Counted from the stretch's first letter, positions 32,982-42,127 are shown. The stretch: 64,000 nt of DNA from JACVRW01 sp963771715 (GCA_963771715.1 CAVYUQ010000016.1:1-64000), one strand, 5' to 3'. Made by a program: numbers and translations. Notes: generated by a model from the letters alone, not told the origin.

Positions 32982-35759
32982 ATGAACATGCCGGAACAGA
33001 TCCAGCGGATCGAGCGACAGACGACGACGGTTGCCGAAGAGAAGGGCATCACCCGCTTCTTCACCCGCCCCGGGGTGGACCCCTATTCCACCGTCGAGTG
33101 GGAGCGGCGCAGCGCCGTCATCTCCGGCGAGAAGGGCGAGACGGTCTTCGAGCAGCACGACGTCGAGATGCCGAAGGCGTGGTCGCAGCTCGCCACCAAC
33201 GTCGTCGTCTCGAAGTACTTCCGCGGGCCGCTCGGTACTCCGCAGCGCGAGACGCAGCGTCCGGCAGCTGATCGGCCGCGTGGTGACGACGATCCGCGGC
33301 TGGGGCGACGACGCAGGGCTACTTCGCGAATCGCCGAAGACGCCGAGGCGTTCGCCGACGAGCTCACGCATCTGCTGCTCCACCAGAAGCGTCGCGTTCA
33401 ACAGCCCGGTCTGGTTCAACGTCGGCGTCGAGGCGAAGCCGCAGTGCTCCGCCTGCTTCATCCTCTCGGTCGACGACACGATGGACTCGATCCTCGACTG
33501 GTACCGGCGCGAAGGCGTCATCTTCAAGGGCGGCTCCGGCTCGGGCGTGAACCTCTCGCAGATTCGCTCCGCCAAGGAGCGGCTCGGCGGCGGCGGCACG
33601 GCATCGGGCCCGGTGTCGTTCATGCGTGCGGCCGACGCGTCCGCCGGCGTGATCAAGTCGGGCGGCAAGACGCGCCGCGCGGCCAAGATGGTCGTGCTGA
33701 ACGTCGACCATCCCGACATCATGGACTTCATCAACTGCAAGGCCGAGGAAGAGAAGAAGGCGTGGGCGCTCATCGACGCCGGCTACGACGAGTCCTCGAC
33801 GGCGCGGCGTACGGCTCGGTCTTCTTCCAGAACGCGAACAACTCGGTGCGCGTGACCGACGAGTTCATGAAGGCGGTCGTCGACGACCGCGAGTGGTCGA
33901 CGCGCTTCGTCTCGACGGGCGAGGTCTCCGAGACGTTCCGCGCGCGCGACCTCATGCGCAAGATCTCCGAGGCGGCGCACTTCTGCGGCGACCCGGGCAT
34001 GCAGTTCGACACCACGATCAACGACTGGCACACCTGCCCGAACACGGGCCGCGATCAACGCGTCGAACCCGTGCAGCGAGTACATGCACCTCGACGACTA
34101 GGCCTGCAATCTCGCGTCGCTCAACCTCATGAAGTTCGTCGAACGACGAGCGCGAGTTCGACGTCGAGGCCTTCCGTCACGCGGTCGACATCATCATCAC
34201 CGCGCAGGACATCATCGTCGACAACTCGAGCTACCCGACGCCGGAGATCGCCAAGAACGCGAAGCGACTACCGCGAGCTCGGTCTCGGCTACGCGAACCT
34301 CGGCGCGCTGCTGATGTCGCTCGGGCTGCCGTACGACTCGGACGCCGGCCGCGAGTACGCCGGCGCGATCACCGCGCTGATGTGCGGCGAGGCGTATCTC
34401 CAGTCGGCGCGGCATCGCGGAGCGAGATCGGTCCGTTCGCCGGCTACGCGACGAACCGCGAGCCGATGCTGCGGCGTGATCGAGAAGCACCGCGCGCAGG
34501 CGCACAAGCTCGACCCGTCGCTCGTGCCGCTCGACCTGCTCTCGCGAGGCGCGCGAGGTGTGGGACGAGGCGCTCGATCTCGGGCGCGAGCACGGGCTAC
34601 CGCAACTCGCAGGCGACGGTGCTCGCGCCGACCGGCACGATCGCGTTCATGATGGATTGCGACACGACCGGCGTCGAGCCGGACATCGCGCTCGTGAAGT
34701 ACAAGAAGCTCGTCGGCGGCGGCATGCTGAAGATCGTCAACAACACCGTCCCGCGCGCGCTCAAGCGCCTCGGCTACGAGCTCGCAGGAGATCCAGGACG
34801 ATCGTCGAGTACATCGACGAGCACGAGACGATCGAGGGCGCGCCGCACCTGAAGGCGGAGCACCTGCCGGTCTTCGACTGCGCGTTCAAGCCGGCGCGCG
34901 GCGCGCGCTCGATCCAGCCGCTCGGCCACATCCGCATGATGGGCGCGGTGCAGCCGTTCATCTCCGGCGCGATCTCGAAGACCATCAACATGCCGACCGA
35001 CGCCACGGTCGAGGACATCGATGGAGGCCTACATCGAGGCGTGGCGCCTCGGCCTGAAGGCGGTCGCGATCTACCGCGACGGCTGCAAGCGCACGCAGCC
35101 GCTCAACACCGCGCAAGACCGCCGAGGTCGCCAAGGCCGGAGTCGTCAGCCGCGACCGTCGAAGCCGCGCCCGATCCGCCGCCGCCTGCCGGACGGACTG
35201 CCAGGCCGATCTGCCACAAGTTCGACATCGCCGGCCACGAGGGCTACATCCACGTCGGCTTCTACGAGGACGGCACGCCGGGCGAGATCTTCATCAAGAT
35301 GGCCAAGGAGGGCAGCACGATCTCCGGCCTGATGGACACGATCGCCACGCTCACGTCGCTGGCGCTGCAGTACGGCGTGCCGCTCGAGGCGCTGGTCAGC
35401 AAGTTCAGCCACGTGCGCTTCGAGCCGTCGGGCTTCACCAAGAACCCCGAGATCCCGATGGCGAAGTCGCTGACCGACTACATCTTCCGCTTCCTCGGCT
35501 CGCGCTTCCTCTCGGCCGACGCAAGACGGAGGTCGGCATCGTCGAGCGCGAGGAGCCCGCAATTTCTTCGGTGGACGCCGGGGCGCCCGTGCTGCGGCTT
35601 GCTTCGCCGGCGAAGGCCGAGCCGAGCGCGACGAATGCGCCGTACGCCTTCAGCCCGCAGGCGGACGCGCCGACGTGCTCGGATTGCGGCTCGATCATGA
35701 TCCGCAACGGCGCCTGCTACAAATGCCTCAATTGCGGCGCGACGAGCGGGTGCTCGTGA
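32982..35759 (+). pseudogene. nrdJ: Adenosylcobalamin-dependent (class II) ribonucleotide reductase, frame broken about 20 times
   Basis: Joining the frames gives one full-length class II ribonucleotide reductase, which makes deoxyribonucleotides with coenzyme B12. Recognisable blocks in order are ITRFFTRPGVDPYSTVEWER, VAFNSPVWFNVGVEAKPQCS, GGSGSGVNLSQIRSAKERLG, AAYGSVFFQNANNSVRVTDE, TALMCGEAYLQSARIASEIG, SQATVLAPTGTIAFMMDCDT and GTPGEIFIKMAKEGSTISGL. The C-terminal Cys finger is CSDCGSIMIRNGACYKCLNC. Single extra bases fall near 33255, 33317, 33332, 33390, 34053, 34141, 34265, 34412, 34420, 34473, 34547, 34598, 34785, 34797, 35025, 35120, 35199 and 35208. Single losses fall near 33796 and 35521. 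An in-frame TAG at 34099 replaces a codon after HLDD. Start region, promoter and flanking genes are intact, so sequence error competes with real decay. Confidence 0.85.
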
Positions 35760-36308
35760 GGGGCGCTCGCTAGAAGCTACGAGCTGGCGCGTGAGGCTCA
35801 GGGGAGCCCACATCTGATGCAGGAGTTTTGTCGGAAGATCTGCTTCCTGAGCGGTATCAAAGAGACAGCAAGCCCCCCTCGGGTGATCAACCCAGATTTC
35901 CGGTATGAACAGATCTACGCTGACGTCGCACAAGACCTCGGGAAGAACATCTATGACAAGTTGGCGCGTGGTCCTCGACAGAGGAGTGACCGACTGCAAC
36001 GGCGGCTCAAGAGCGGTAAAGAGGCCGACATCTACAAGGTAGTATTGATCGCGCTCGCCGACATGCAGCCAGGCGTCGAGACGATCGAATACGAACCGCT
36101 TCGATCGTCTATCCGGAACATCTTGGACGACGATCTGCCGCAAGCGCATGAAGTCTCGCGAGTTCTCGAGCAAATGGCGAAGATCAGCGCGACGGATGAA
36201 AGTTCAGTGCCGGTAATCGACTACGAGAAGGACGACCGTCGGCTGCACATTACCGATCCCTTCTTCGCCTTTTTCTTGCGTTGGGGCAGAGAGGTGATTG
36301 CCGCGTAG
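35760..36308 (+). pseudogene. C-terminal remnant of an ATPase-type protein
   Basis: The reading frame opens directly after the nrdJ stop with protein-like sequence (ALARSYELAREAQGSPHLMQ) that has no start. The first ATG is at 35817. The body contains RVINPDFRYEQIYADVAQDL and later HEVSRVLEQMAKISATDESS. It ends LHITDPFFAFFLRWGREVIA, which resembles the winged-helix end of bacterial and archaeal AAA/STAND ATPases. Walker motifs are absent, so this is only the 3' part. Base composition is visibly less GC-rich than its neighbours. It is a likely foreign insertion remnant or an assembly join at about 35760. Confidence 0.5.
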
Positions 36309-36328
36309 AGCGCAGCGTGGCGGTTCGC

Positions 36329-37057
36329 TCAATCGAGCGGATCGGAGCGGTAGATGCGGCCGAGCAGCTCCTGCTGCCGGCGCTGCAGGTAGTCCGTCAC
36401 GCGGCCGGGGTTCGAGCGAAGTGGGCTCGGCAGCGTGACGGCGAGCAGCGCAGCTTCGCCGATCGTGAGCTCGGCGGGTGACTTCTCGAAGTACCGCCGG
36501 CTCGCTTCGCCGATCCCGTAGATCCCTGGGCCCCACTCGACGACGTTGAGATACAGCTCGAGGATCCTTCGCTTCTCGAGTGTCTGCTCGAGCCGCCACG
36601 TGACGTACGCCTCGAGCGCCTTCCGCACGACCGACTTGTCGCGCCAGAGGAACAGGTTCTTCGCGAGCTGCATGGTGATCGTGCTGCCGCCACGCACGGG
36701 CTTACCTTCCTCGACGTTCCGCTCCCACGACTTCTGGAGCTCGACCCAGTCGAAGCCGTCGTGCTCCCAGAAGCTGCCGTCCTCGGCCTTGACGACCGCC
36801 TGCGGCACGATGGCGGCGACGCGGCCGAGCGGCGTCCAGTAGGGATTCCGCGGGCCGACGACGAGCTCGCGCGTGCCTTCGCGGCCGGCCGGCACCGAGA
36901 TCGTCCGCGTGTGCGCCGGATCGCGGAGCGCGCCGATCCGGAGAAAGAACGCTTCCCACACGCCGAGCGCGAGGAGCGCTGCGCCGAGACCGATCGCGAC
37001 GACGCGAAGGGCGCGCCGAAAGCCGCCCCTGCGCTTCTTCTTAGCGCCCAGCGCCAA
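36329..37057 (-). CDS. mtgA: Monofunctional peptidoglycan transglycosylase MtgA
   Basis: 242 residues. A basic start MALGAKKKRRGGFRRALR leads into the membrane helix VVAIGLGAALLALGVWEAFF. The GT51 domain follows: VVKAEDGSFWEHDGFDWVEL (catalytic Glu in EDGSFWEH), RGGSTITMQLAKNLFLWRDK, RRILELYLNVVEWGPGIYGI and LTIGEAALLAVTLPSPLRSN. It polymerises lipid II glycan strands. There is no transpeptidase domain and length is standard. The start overlaps the hydrolase stop by 17 bases. Confidence 0.95.
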   Translation of the reverse strand: MALGAKKKRRGGFRRALRVVAIGLGAALLALGVWEAFFLRIGALRDPAHTRTISVPAGREGTRELVVGPRNPYWTPLGRVAAIVPQAVVKAEDGSFWEHDGFDWVELQKSWERNVEEGKPVRGGSTITMQLAKNLFLWRDKSVVRKALEAYVTWRLEQTLEKRRILELYLNVVEWGPGIYGIGEASRRYFEKSPAELTIGEAALLAVTLPSPLRSNPGRVTDYLQRRQQELLGRIYRSDPLD

Positions 37058-37778
37058 GCTCGCGACGGAAGAAAGCGATCGCCCGGCCGAACGCGTCGGC
37101 CGCGGCCTCGGGGCGGTACGCGTCGGCGCGCATCGAGTTCAGGAACGCGTGGCCGGCGCCGGCGTAGGAGACGATCTCGCAATCCTTCCGAGCGGCCTTC
37201 AGCCGGTCATGAAGCTCCTCGACGTCTGCCTGCGGGATGAGCCCATCTTCGGCGCCGAAGATGCCGAGGTACGGACAGACGAGATCCGCGGCGGCATCGA
37301 GTGGGCTTCGCGGCTTCTTCTCGTTCCGTTCCGGATAGCGGACCATGCCGTAGAAGCTCGTGCACGCGCTGATTTCTCGCGTTGTACATGCGGCGAGCAG
37401 GGAATATTGCCCGCCCATGCAGAAGCCGGTGATGCCGACGGGCTTGCCGGCGACGCGCGGATGCGAGCCGAGGAAGCGCACCGCCGCCTCGAGATCCCCG
37501 AGCACGCGCGCATCGGGCAAGCCGGCGATGAAGCGCATCGCCTCCGCGGCGTCGGCGAGCTTCGGCGCGCCCTCGCGCACGTAGAGATCGACCGCGAGAA
37601 CCGCGAAGCCCTCCGCGGCGAAGCGCCCCGCCATCTCGCGGTAGAACGGCGAGAGGCCGTGTACGTCCGGGATCAGGACGATCCCGGGATGCGCCGCGCC
37701 GTCGCTCGGCACCGCGAGGTGGCCGCGGAGGCGCTCGCTTCCGCGATCGAATTCCACATCCTTCGCTTCCAGCTTCAT
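37041..37778 (-). CDS. Dienelactone hydrolase family protein
   Basis: 245 residues from ATG 37778, chosen because AAAGGAAG lies 6-7 bases before it. The alpha/beta-hydrolase motifs are PGIVLIPDVHGLSPFYREMA, the nucleophile elbow VGITGFCMGGQYSLLAA (Cys), the acid in LGIFGAEDGLIPQ and the His in SYAGAGHAFLNS. These are the Cys-Asp-His residues of dienelactone hydrolases, which open lactone rings in aromatic degradation; many relatives have other ester substrates. The frame is open upstream into the MFS gene with no stop between (see finding). Confidence 0.88.
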   Translation of the reverse strand: MKLEAKDVEFDRGSERLRGHLAVPSDGAAHPGIVLIPDVHGLSPFYREMAGRFAAEGFAVLAVDLYVREGAPKLADAAEAMRFIAGLPDARVLGDLEAAVRFLGSHPRVAGKPVGITGFCMGGQYSLLAACTTREISACTSFYGMVRYPERNEKKPRSPLDAAADLVCPYLGIFGAEDGLIPQADVEELHDRLKAARKDCEIVSYAGAGHAFLNSMRADAYRPEAAADAFGRAIAFFRRELGAGR

Positions 37779-37781
37779 CAG

Positions 37782-38941
37782 GGGCTTCCTTTGGCGAAGC
37801 TCGACGATCCAGCGCGGCAGCGACACCGCGACGAGCAGCATCGCGGCGAGAAACATTCCCGGATATCCCGCCGAGCTCGGCGATGCCGCCGAAGACGATC
37901 GGCCCGGCCATCTGACCCGAGTCGAAGAGCGCCGTAAAGAGGCTCATCGCCGCGCCGCGCCCGCGCGAGTCGACGGCCTCGAGCGCGAGGCCCGAGAGGA
38001 TCGGGAAGAGAAATCCATGGCCGACGCCGCAGAGCGCGCCGGCGATCCCGAGCTTCACCGGCGAATCGAGCGCGACGAGCACGGCGAGACCTAGCCCGAG
38101 GCTCGCGAGCGGCGGCGCGAGCATGCGCCGCGCGCCGAAGCGATCGGGCAGGTGACCGCCCGCCAGTCGCACGAAAACGGCGGCGAGCGAGTAACACGTG
38201 AAGAACGTGCCGACCCGCGCGAGGCCGACCTCACGCGCGTACGGCGCGAGGAACGCGAAATACGCGGACGCGGAGATCGAGAACACGAGCGTCGTCGCCC
38301 AGACGGCCGTGAGCCGCCGGTCGACCGCGAGGCGCCAGAAGCTCGCGCTCACGCTCGTTTCGTCCTCCTCGTCGTCGGGCTCCGGATCGGGCAGGTTCCA
38401 CGAGAGCGCGAGTGAGATCGCGGTGAACGCCGTCGCCGCGGCGAAGAGCGCCTGGAAACCGTAGCTCGCGATGAGCTCTTCGCCGAGGAGCGGCGCGATC
38501 GCGCTCGGCAGGATGCCCGAGACGCCGAAGATCGCGAGCCCTTCGGTTCGCCGGCCGACCGGCGTGATGTCCGCCGCATACGTGAAATACGCGGCGAAGA
38601 GCGCGCCGATGCCGATCCCGTGGATGATGCGCACGGCGACGAGGCCCGCGCCGATGTCGTGGACGAGGAGATAGAGCACCACGCCGACGAGATCGATGAC
38701 GCCTGCGGTGCGAAAGACCCACCGGCGCCCGCGCTCCTCGAAGAATGCCGCCGACCCACGGCCGCACCGCGACCGCGGCGATCGCCTCGATCGCAACGAG
38801 CCAGCCGATCCACGTCTTGCTCGCGCCTTGCTCCGCCAGGTGCAACGGAAAGAGCGTGAACATCCAGAAGCCCATCCCGAGCACGAAGTGCGACGCCGAG
38901 ACGACGAAGAAGCGCGGCGTGTAGAGGTGCGTCGAGGTCAC
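37782..38941 (-). CDS. MFS transporter, two reading-frame breaks
   Basis: A major-facilitator protein of about 380 residues recovered from three frames. The start is MTSTHLYTPRFFVVSASHFV, and the next helices include GFWMFTLFPLHLAEQGASKT. The frame shifts near 38747, where VRPWVGG passes to FFEERGRRWVFRTAGV. Helices continue: LVGVVLYLLVHDIGAGLVAV, GALFAAYFTYAADITPVGRR and TTLVFSISASAYFAFLAPYA. The motif AGGHLPDRFGARRML resembles the loop GxLaDrxGrR. A second break near 37863 leads to MFLAAMLLVAVSLPRWIVEL at the end. Both breaks are best explained by one extra base. The substrate is unknown. Confidence 0.72.
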
Positions 38942-39001
38942 CGACGGAACTTGACAGAATCGGCGACCGTTTCTAGCAGGGTGCGCGAGCGGGGGCGGAG
39001 C

Positions 39002-39040
39002 ATCCCCTCAGGGGATCGGGCGAAGCCCGAGGGGTGAGGG
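39002..39040. repeat. Short intergenic palindrome
   Basis: ATCCCCTCAGGGGAT is a perfect 7-base inverted repeat with a one-base centre. It is followed by CGGGCGAAGCCCGAGGGGTGAGGG with a GGGC/GCCC hairpin. It resembles 15738-15785 and lies between the MFS start and the 3' end of the ftsB-like gene. Confidence 0.4.
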
Positions 39041-39063
39041 AACTGGTCAGAGCGACTCTTCGA

Positions 39064-39399
39064 CTACGGACGCGGACGATCGGCGGGCTTGCCGTCGGTC
39101 GCTTCGCTCCCGCCGGTCGGAAAGCGATAGACGATCTCGCCGGGACGCACGAGCCCGAGCTCGCGGCGTGCGAGGCGCTCGAGGCTTCGCGGCGAATCGC
39201 GCAGCAATCGGATCTTCCGCCGGAGATCGTCGTTGCTGCGGAGCCGCTCGAACACGTCTTCACCGAGCTCGCGCCGTTCCGCGGAGAGCTTGGCGAGCTC
39301 GACGAGCCCGCCGTCTCCGAAGAGGGCGTTGCCGACGAGCGCGGCGAGGAGAATGGCAGCGAGCCAGAAGATCGGACCGCGCTTCTCCGGTGGGGACAC
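39064..39399 (-). CDS. FtsB/DivIC-family septum formation initiator
   Basis: About 111 residues from GTG 39399. A short N-terminus leads to the membrane helix PIFWLAAILLAALVGNALFG. A periplasmic coiled coil follows (LVELAKLSAERRELGEDVFE, RLRSNDDLRRKIRLLRDSPR), and then the family-typical ELGLVRPGEIVYRFP. FtsB-type proteins bridge FtsL and FtsQ in the divisome. It diverges from enolase (starts 54 bases apart); in many proteobacteria eno and ftsB run in the same direction. Confidence 0.78.
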   Translation of the reverse strand: MSPPEKRGPIFWLAAILLAALVGNALFGDGGLVELAKLSAERRELGEDVFERLRSNDDLRRKIRLLRDSPRSLERLARRELGLVRPGEIVYRFPTGGSEATDGKPADRPRP

Positions 39400-39452
39400 G
39401 ACGACGCAGAGTGTAGAAGCCCAAGAAGCAGATAGGAAGGGGAAACCAAGGA

Positions 39453-40737
39453 GTGAGGATCGAGCGGATTCTGGCGAGGGAGATCCTCGACTCGCGGGGC
39501 AACCCGACGGTCGAGGTGGACGTGTTCGTCGCGGGCGGGGATCGCGGCCGCGCGGCGGTGCCGTCCGGAGCATCGACGGGCGAGCACGAGGCCGTGGAGC
39601 TACGCGACGGCGTGGCGAAGCGCTACGGCGGGAAGGGCGTCGAGAAGGCGGTCGCAAACGTGAACAAGACGATCGCTCGCGCGCTCGTCGGCCGCGACGC
39701 GCGCGACCAGGAGGCGATCGACGAGCGGATGATCGAGCTGGACGGCACGCCCAACAAATCCCGGCTCGGTGCGAACGCCATTCTCGGCGTTTCGCTCGCG
39801 GTCGCGAAAGCCGCCGCGAAAGCCCTCGGCGAGCCGCTCTACCGGTATGCTCGGCGGCGCCTCGGCGCGGCTCCTGCCGGTGCCGTTGATGAACATCCTG
39901 AACGGCGGCGCCCATGCCGACAACAACGTCGACTTCCAGGAGTTCATGGTCGCTCCGATCCGGGCGAAGACGTTCTCCGAATCGCTGCGGATGGGCGTGG
40001 AGATCTTCCACGCGCTCCGCGCGACGCTGAAGGACCGGAAGTACTCGACCGGCGTCGGTGACGAGGGCGGCTTCGCGCCGAACCTCAAGTCGAACGAAGA
40101 GGCCGTCGAGCTGATCCTCGAGGCGATCGAACGTGCGCGCTACCGCCCTGGGAAGGACGTGATGATCGCGGTCGACGCCGCCGCGAGCGAGATGTTCGAC
40201 AAGGCCGGCAGCTACGTCTTCAAGAAGTCGGACGGTGCGAAGCGGTCGAGCGTGGAGATGGTCGAGTTCTACCGCCGCTGGACGGAGCGCTATCCGATCG
40301 TCTCGATCGAGGACGGGCTCGCCGAGGACGACTGGGAAGGGTGGAAGAGGCTCACCGCGGCGATCGGCAAGAAAACCCAGCTCGTCGGTGACGATCTCTT
40401 CGTGACGAACCCCGAGCGCCTGCAGCGCGGCATCGCCACCGGCGCGGCGAACTCGATCCTCGTCAAGCTGAACCAGATCGGCACCGTCACCGAAACGCTC
40501 CGCGCGGTGGACCTCGCGCGGAGCGCCGGATTCACCTGGATCATCTCGCATCGCTCGGGCGAGACGGAGGACGCGACGATCGCGGATTTCGCGGTCGCGA
40601 CGCGCTCCGGACAGATCAAGACAGGCAGCGCCTGCCGGGGCGAACGAACGGCGAAGTACAATCAGCTGCTGCGAATCGAGCAGGAGCTCGGTCGCCGCGC
40701 GGAGTTCGCCGGCCCCGCGGCACTGGCTCGACGTTGA
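39453..40737 (+). CDS. eno: Enolase, interrupted by one extra base
   Basis: Enolase interconverts 2-phosphoglycerate and phosphoenolpyruvate. The first frame (GTG 39453) has REILDSRGNPTVEVDVFV, AVPSGASTGEHEAVELRDG and SRLGANAILGVSLAVAKAAA, up to PLYRY. One extra G near 39850 shifts the frame. The rest follows: LLPVPLMNILNGGAHADNNV, STGVGDEGGFAPNLKSNEEA, YPIVSIEDGLAEDDWEGWKR, VGDDLFVTNPERLQRGI, LVKLNQIGTVTETLRAV and FTWIISHRSGETED. All catalytic residues are present once the base is removed. Total length would be about 427 residues. A sequence error is the likeliest cause, since the gene is essential. Confidence 0.9.
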
Positions 40738-40890
40738 CTTCGTCTTATCTTCGCCTGAGCTCGGTCCTGCGTAAAACGGCCTGCTACTGGCTGTGCGATG
40801 ACGATCGACAACAGCATTCTAGGTTGGGGAAGGCTGTTGGATTGTAAGGGAAACATTTTAAAAATAGTTTTCCAAAATGCGATTTTGTTG

Positions 40891-40920
40891 TTGACACCGT
40901 GGCGGCGTCCAAAGTATGAC
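40891..40920 (+). promoter_or_regulatory. Strong predicted promoter of the Lys-rich mini-gene
   Basis: TTGACA (40891-40896), an 18-base spacer and TATGAC (40915-40920) give a near-consensus sigma-70 promoter, preceded by an AT-rich tract (about 40848-40890). The untranslated leader is about 80 bases. The stretch 40738-40890 holds no gene; an AT-rich inverted repeat at about 40850-40876 (GGGAAAC/GTTTTCC arms) may end enolase transcription. Confidence 0.6.
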
Positions 40921-41007
40921 GCGACTCGAGTGGGGTGGGGTAGGGGAGGAAGTCGTCGCCCGTAAGAGGGAAACGTAGGTTCAGACTGGGTTACCAGGAG
41001 GAAGCAA

Positions 41008-41100
41008 ATGGCAATGAAGAAACGTGCGAAGAAGGCCACCAAGAGCCGAGCCAAGAAGAAGGCTCCTGCGAAGAAGAAGGCCTCCAAGAAGAAGAAGTAG
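41008..41100 (+). CDS. 30-residue lysine/alanine-rich basic protein
   Basis: ATG at 41008 is preceded by the strong ribosome-binding site CCAGGAGGAAGC. The 30 residues (MAMKKRAKKATKSRAKKKAP, then AKKKASKKKK) are more than half Lys and have no acidic residue. This resembles the tails of histone H1-like bacterial proteins (AlgP, HC1) and would bind DNA or RNA. It has its own near-consensus promoter and a perfect terminator, so it is probably a strongly expressed stand-alone gene. It is too short for most gene finders. The precise role is unknown. Confidence 0.65.
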   Translation: MAMKKRAKKATKSRAKKKAPAKKKASKKKK

Positions 41101-41188
41101 TACCCGTAGCGTTCGTATTTTCACGCAGTCGTTCGATTCACAGGCTGGGATAAAGAAACTTCGAACCCTTTTTCGGGCGATCTGAGAG

Positions 41189-41229
41189 AAAAGGACCCTC
41201 TAGCCGAAAGGCAGAGGGTCCTTTTTTTT
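41189..41229 (+). terminator. Rho-independent terminator of the Lys-rich mini-gene
   Basis: AAAAGGACCCTCT (41189-41201) pairs perfectly with AGAGGGTCCTTTT (41213-41225). Inside is a second 3-base stem GCC/GGC closed by a GAAA tetraloop. Eight T residues follow the stem's GC part. This is a textbook intrinsic terminator, about 90 bases after the stop. It may also act on the opposite strand because of the A run. Confidence 0.88.
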
Positions 41230-41281
41230 GTGCTGCCGACGTCGACGACGTCGTGCCGGGGAAGTGTAGATTGGGTCGCCG

Positions 41282-42073
41282 ATGTTGCCGATCGAGATCG
41301 CCGGCTATCGCCTCGAGGCGCACGTGGTCGAGAACGCGCGCTATACGGCGCCGATCTGGTTCATCCACGGGCTCTGGACGGGCGCGTGGTGCTGGCGGCC
41401 GTTCGGCAGCTTCCTCGCTCATCGCGGGTGGGAGGCGTTGGCGCTCGACTTGCGCGGACGGCCGGAGAGTCGGCCGGCCGCGACCGGCCGGATCGAGATC
41501 GCGGACTACGTCGAGGACGTCGTGGCGGTCGCCGAAGCGCGCGGCGGCTCAGCCCCGATCCTGATCGGCCACGATCTCGGTGCTCTCGTCGCGCTCGCCG
41601 CGGCCGAGCGCATCGCCTGTCGCGCCGTCGTCGCGCTCGCGCCGCCGTTCGCCACCGCGGTGCGCCAGCCGTTTCGTGACGTGCTCGTGGCGCGGCGCGG
41701 TCTCTTTCGCTCGCGCGTACCGCCCCCGGCGATCGGCCCCGACGAGGCGCTCGAGCGCGAGCGTCTCATCGACGACTCCCCGCGCGTCGCGCGCGCTCTC
41801 CTCGAGGGCGCGGACGTCCCCGCGGGAGCCCGTGTGCCGGTGCTCGTCGTCGCCGGAACGGATGACCCGTGGCTCGATCCGCGGGCTCTCGCCGCGGAGG
41901 CGGAGCGGCGGGGCTTCGCCTTCCTCGAGCGCCCGGCGCGCCATTGGCAGCTCGGCGGCAAGGGCTTCGAGCGCCAGGCCGACCTCGTGCACCGCTGGCT
42001 CGTGCGCGAGCTCGGCGGCGAGCTCCTTCAACTCACCGGCTTCGAAGATCTCGACGAGGAGTCGCGCGACTAG
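41282..42073 (+). CDS. Alpha/beta hydrolase with Asp nucleophile elbow
   Basis: 263 residues. The oxyanion strand is PIWFIHGLWTGAWCWRPFGS, and the nucleophile elbow is ILIGHDLGALVALAAAERIA, with Asp where most esterases have Ser. VLVVAGTDDPWLDPRALAAE carries the acid, and FLERPARHWQLGGKGFERQA the His. An Asp nucleophile (GHDxG) is found in haloalkane dehalogenases and epoxide hydrolases, and also in some other families, so the substrate is open. A family 2 palindromic repeat follows the stop. Confidence 0.78.
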   Translation: MLPIEIAGYRLEAHVVENARYTAPIWFIHGLWTGAWCWRPFGSFLAHRGWEALALDLRGRPESRPAATGRIEIADYVEDVVAVAEARGGSAPILIGHDLGALVALAAAERIACRAVVALAPPFATAVRQPFRDVLVARRGLFRSRVPPPAIGPDEALERERLIDDSPRVARALLEGADVPAGARVPVLVVAGTDDPWLDPRALAAEAERRGFAFLERPARHWQLGGKGFERQADLVHRWLVRELGGELLQLTGFEDLDEESRD

Positions 42074-42077
42074 CGGA

Positions 42078-42126
42078 TCTCGAGCGGTGGCGACGATGAT
42101 CTTTGGCGTCGATGACGCCGTCGCCA
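42078..42126 (-). repeat. Palindromic intergenic repeat, family 2, copy 3
   Basis: Shares TCTCGAGCGGT, GGCGACGATGA, CTTTG and GACGCCGTCGCCA with 9944-9996 and 24382-24434. The outer arms TGGCGACG/CGTCGCCA are perfect 8-base inverted repeats, and GGCGTCGATGACGCC is a perfect inner one. It lies between converging genes, 1 base before the cysH stop. Confidence 0.7.
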
Positions 42127-42127
42127 A

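Noticed and set aside
33250..35525. Programmed frameshifting or inteins in nrdJ
   Set aside because: The breaks are too many, lack slippery sites, and no intein motifs are present; each is a lone extra base.
35478..36173. 231-codon minus-strand frame over the nrdJ end and ATPase remnant
   Set aside because: It spans a probable join, and the plus strand carries recognisable protein in both halves.
39399..40551. Upstream minus-strand extension of the ftsB-like gene across enolase
   Set aside because: That extension is antisense to enolase; the septum protein starts at GTG 39399 next to its membrane helix.
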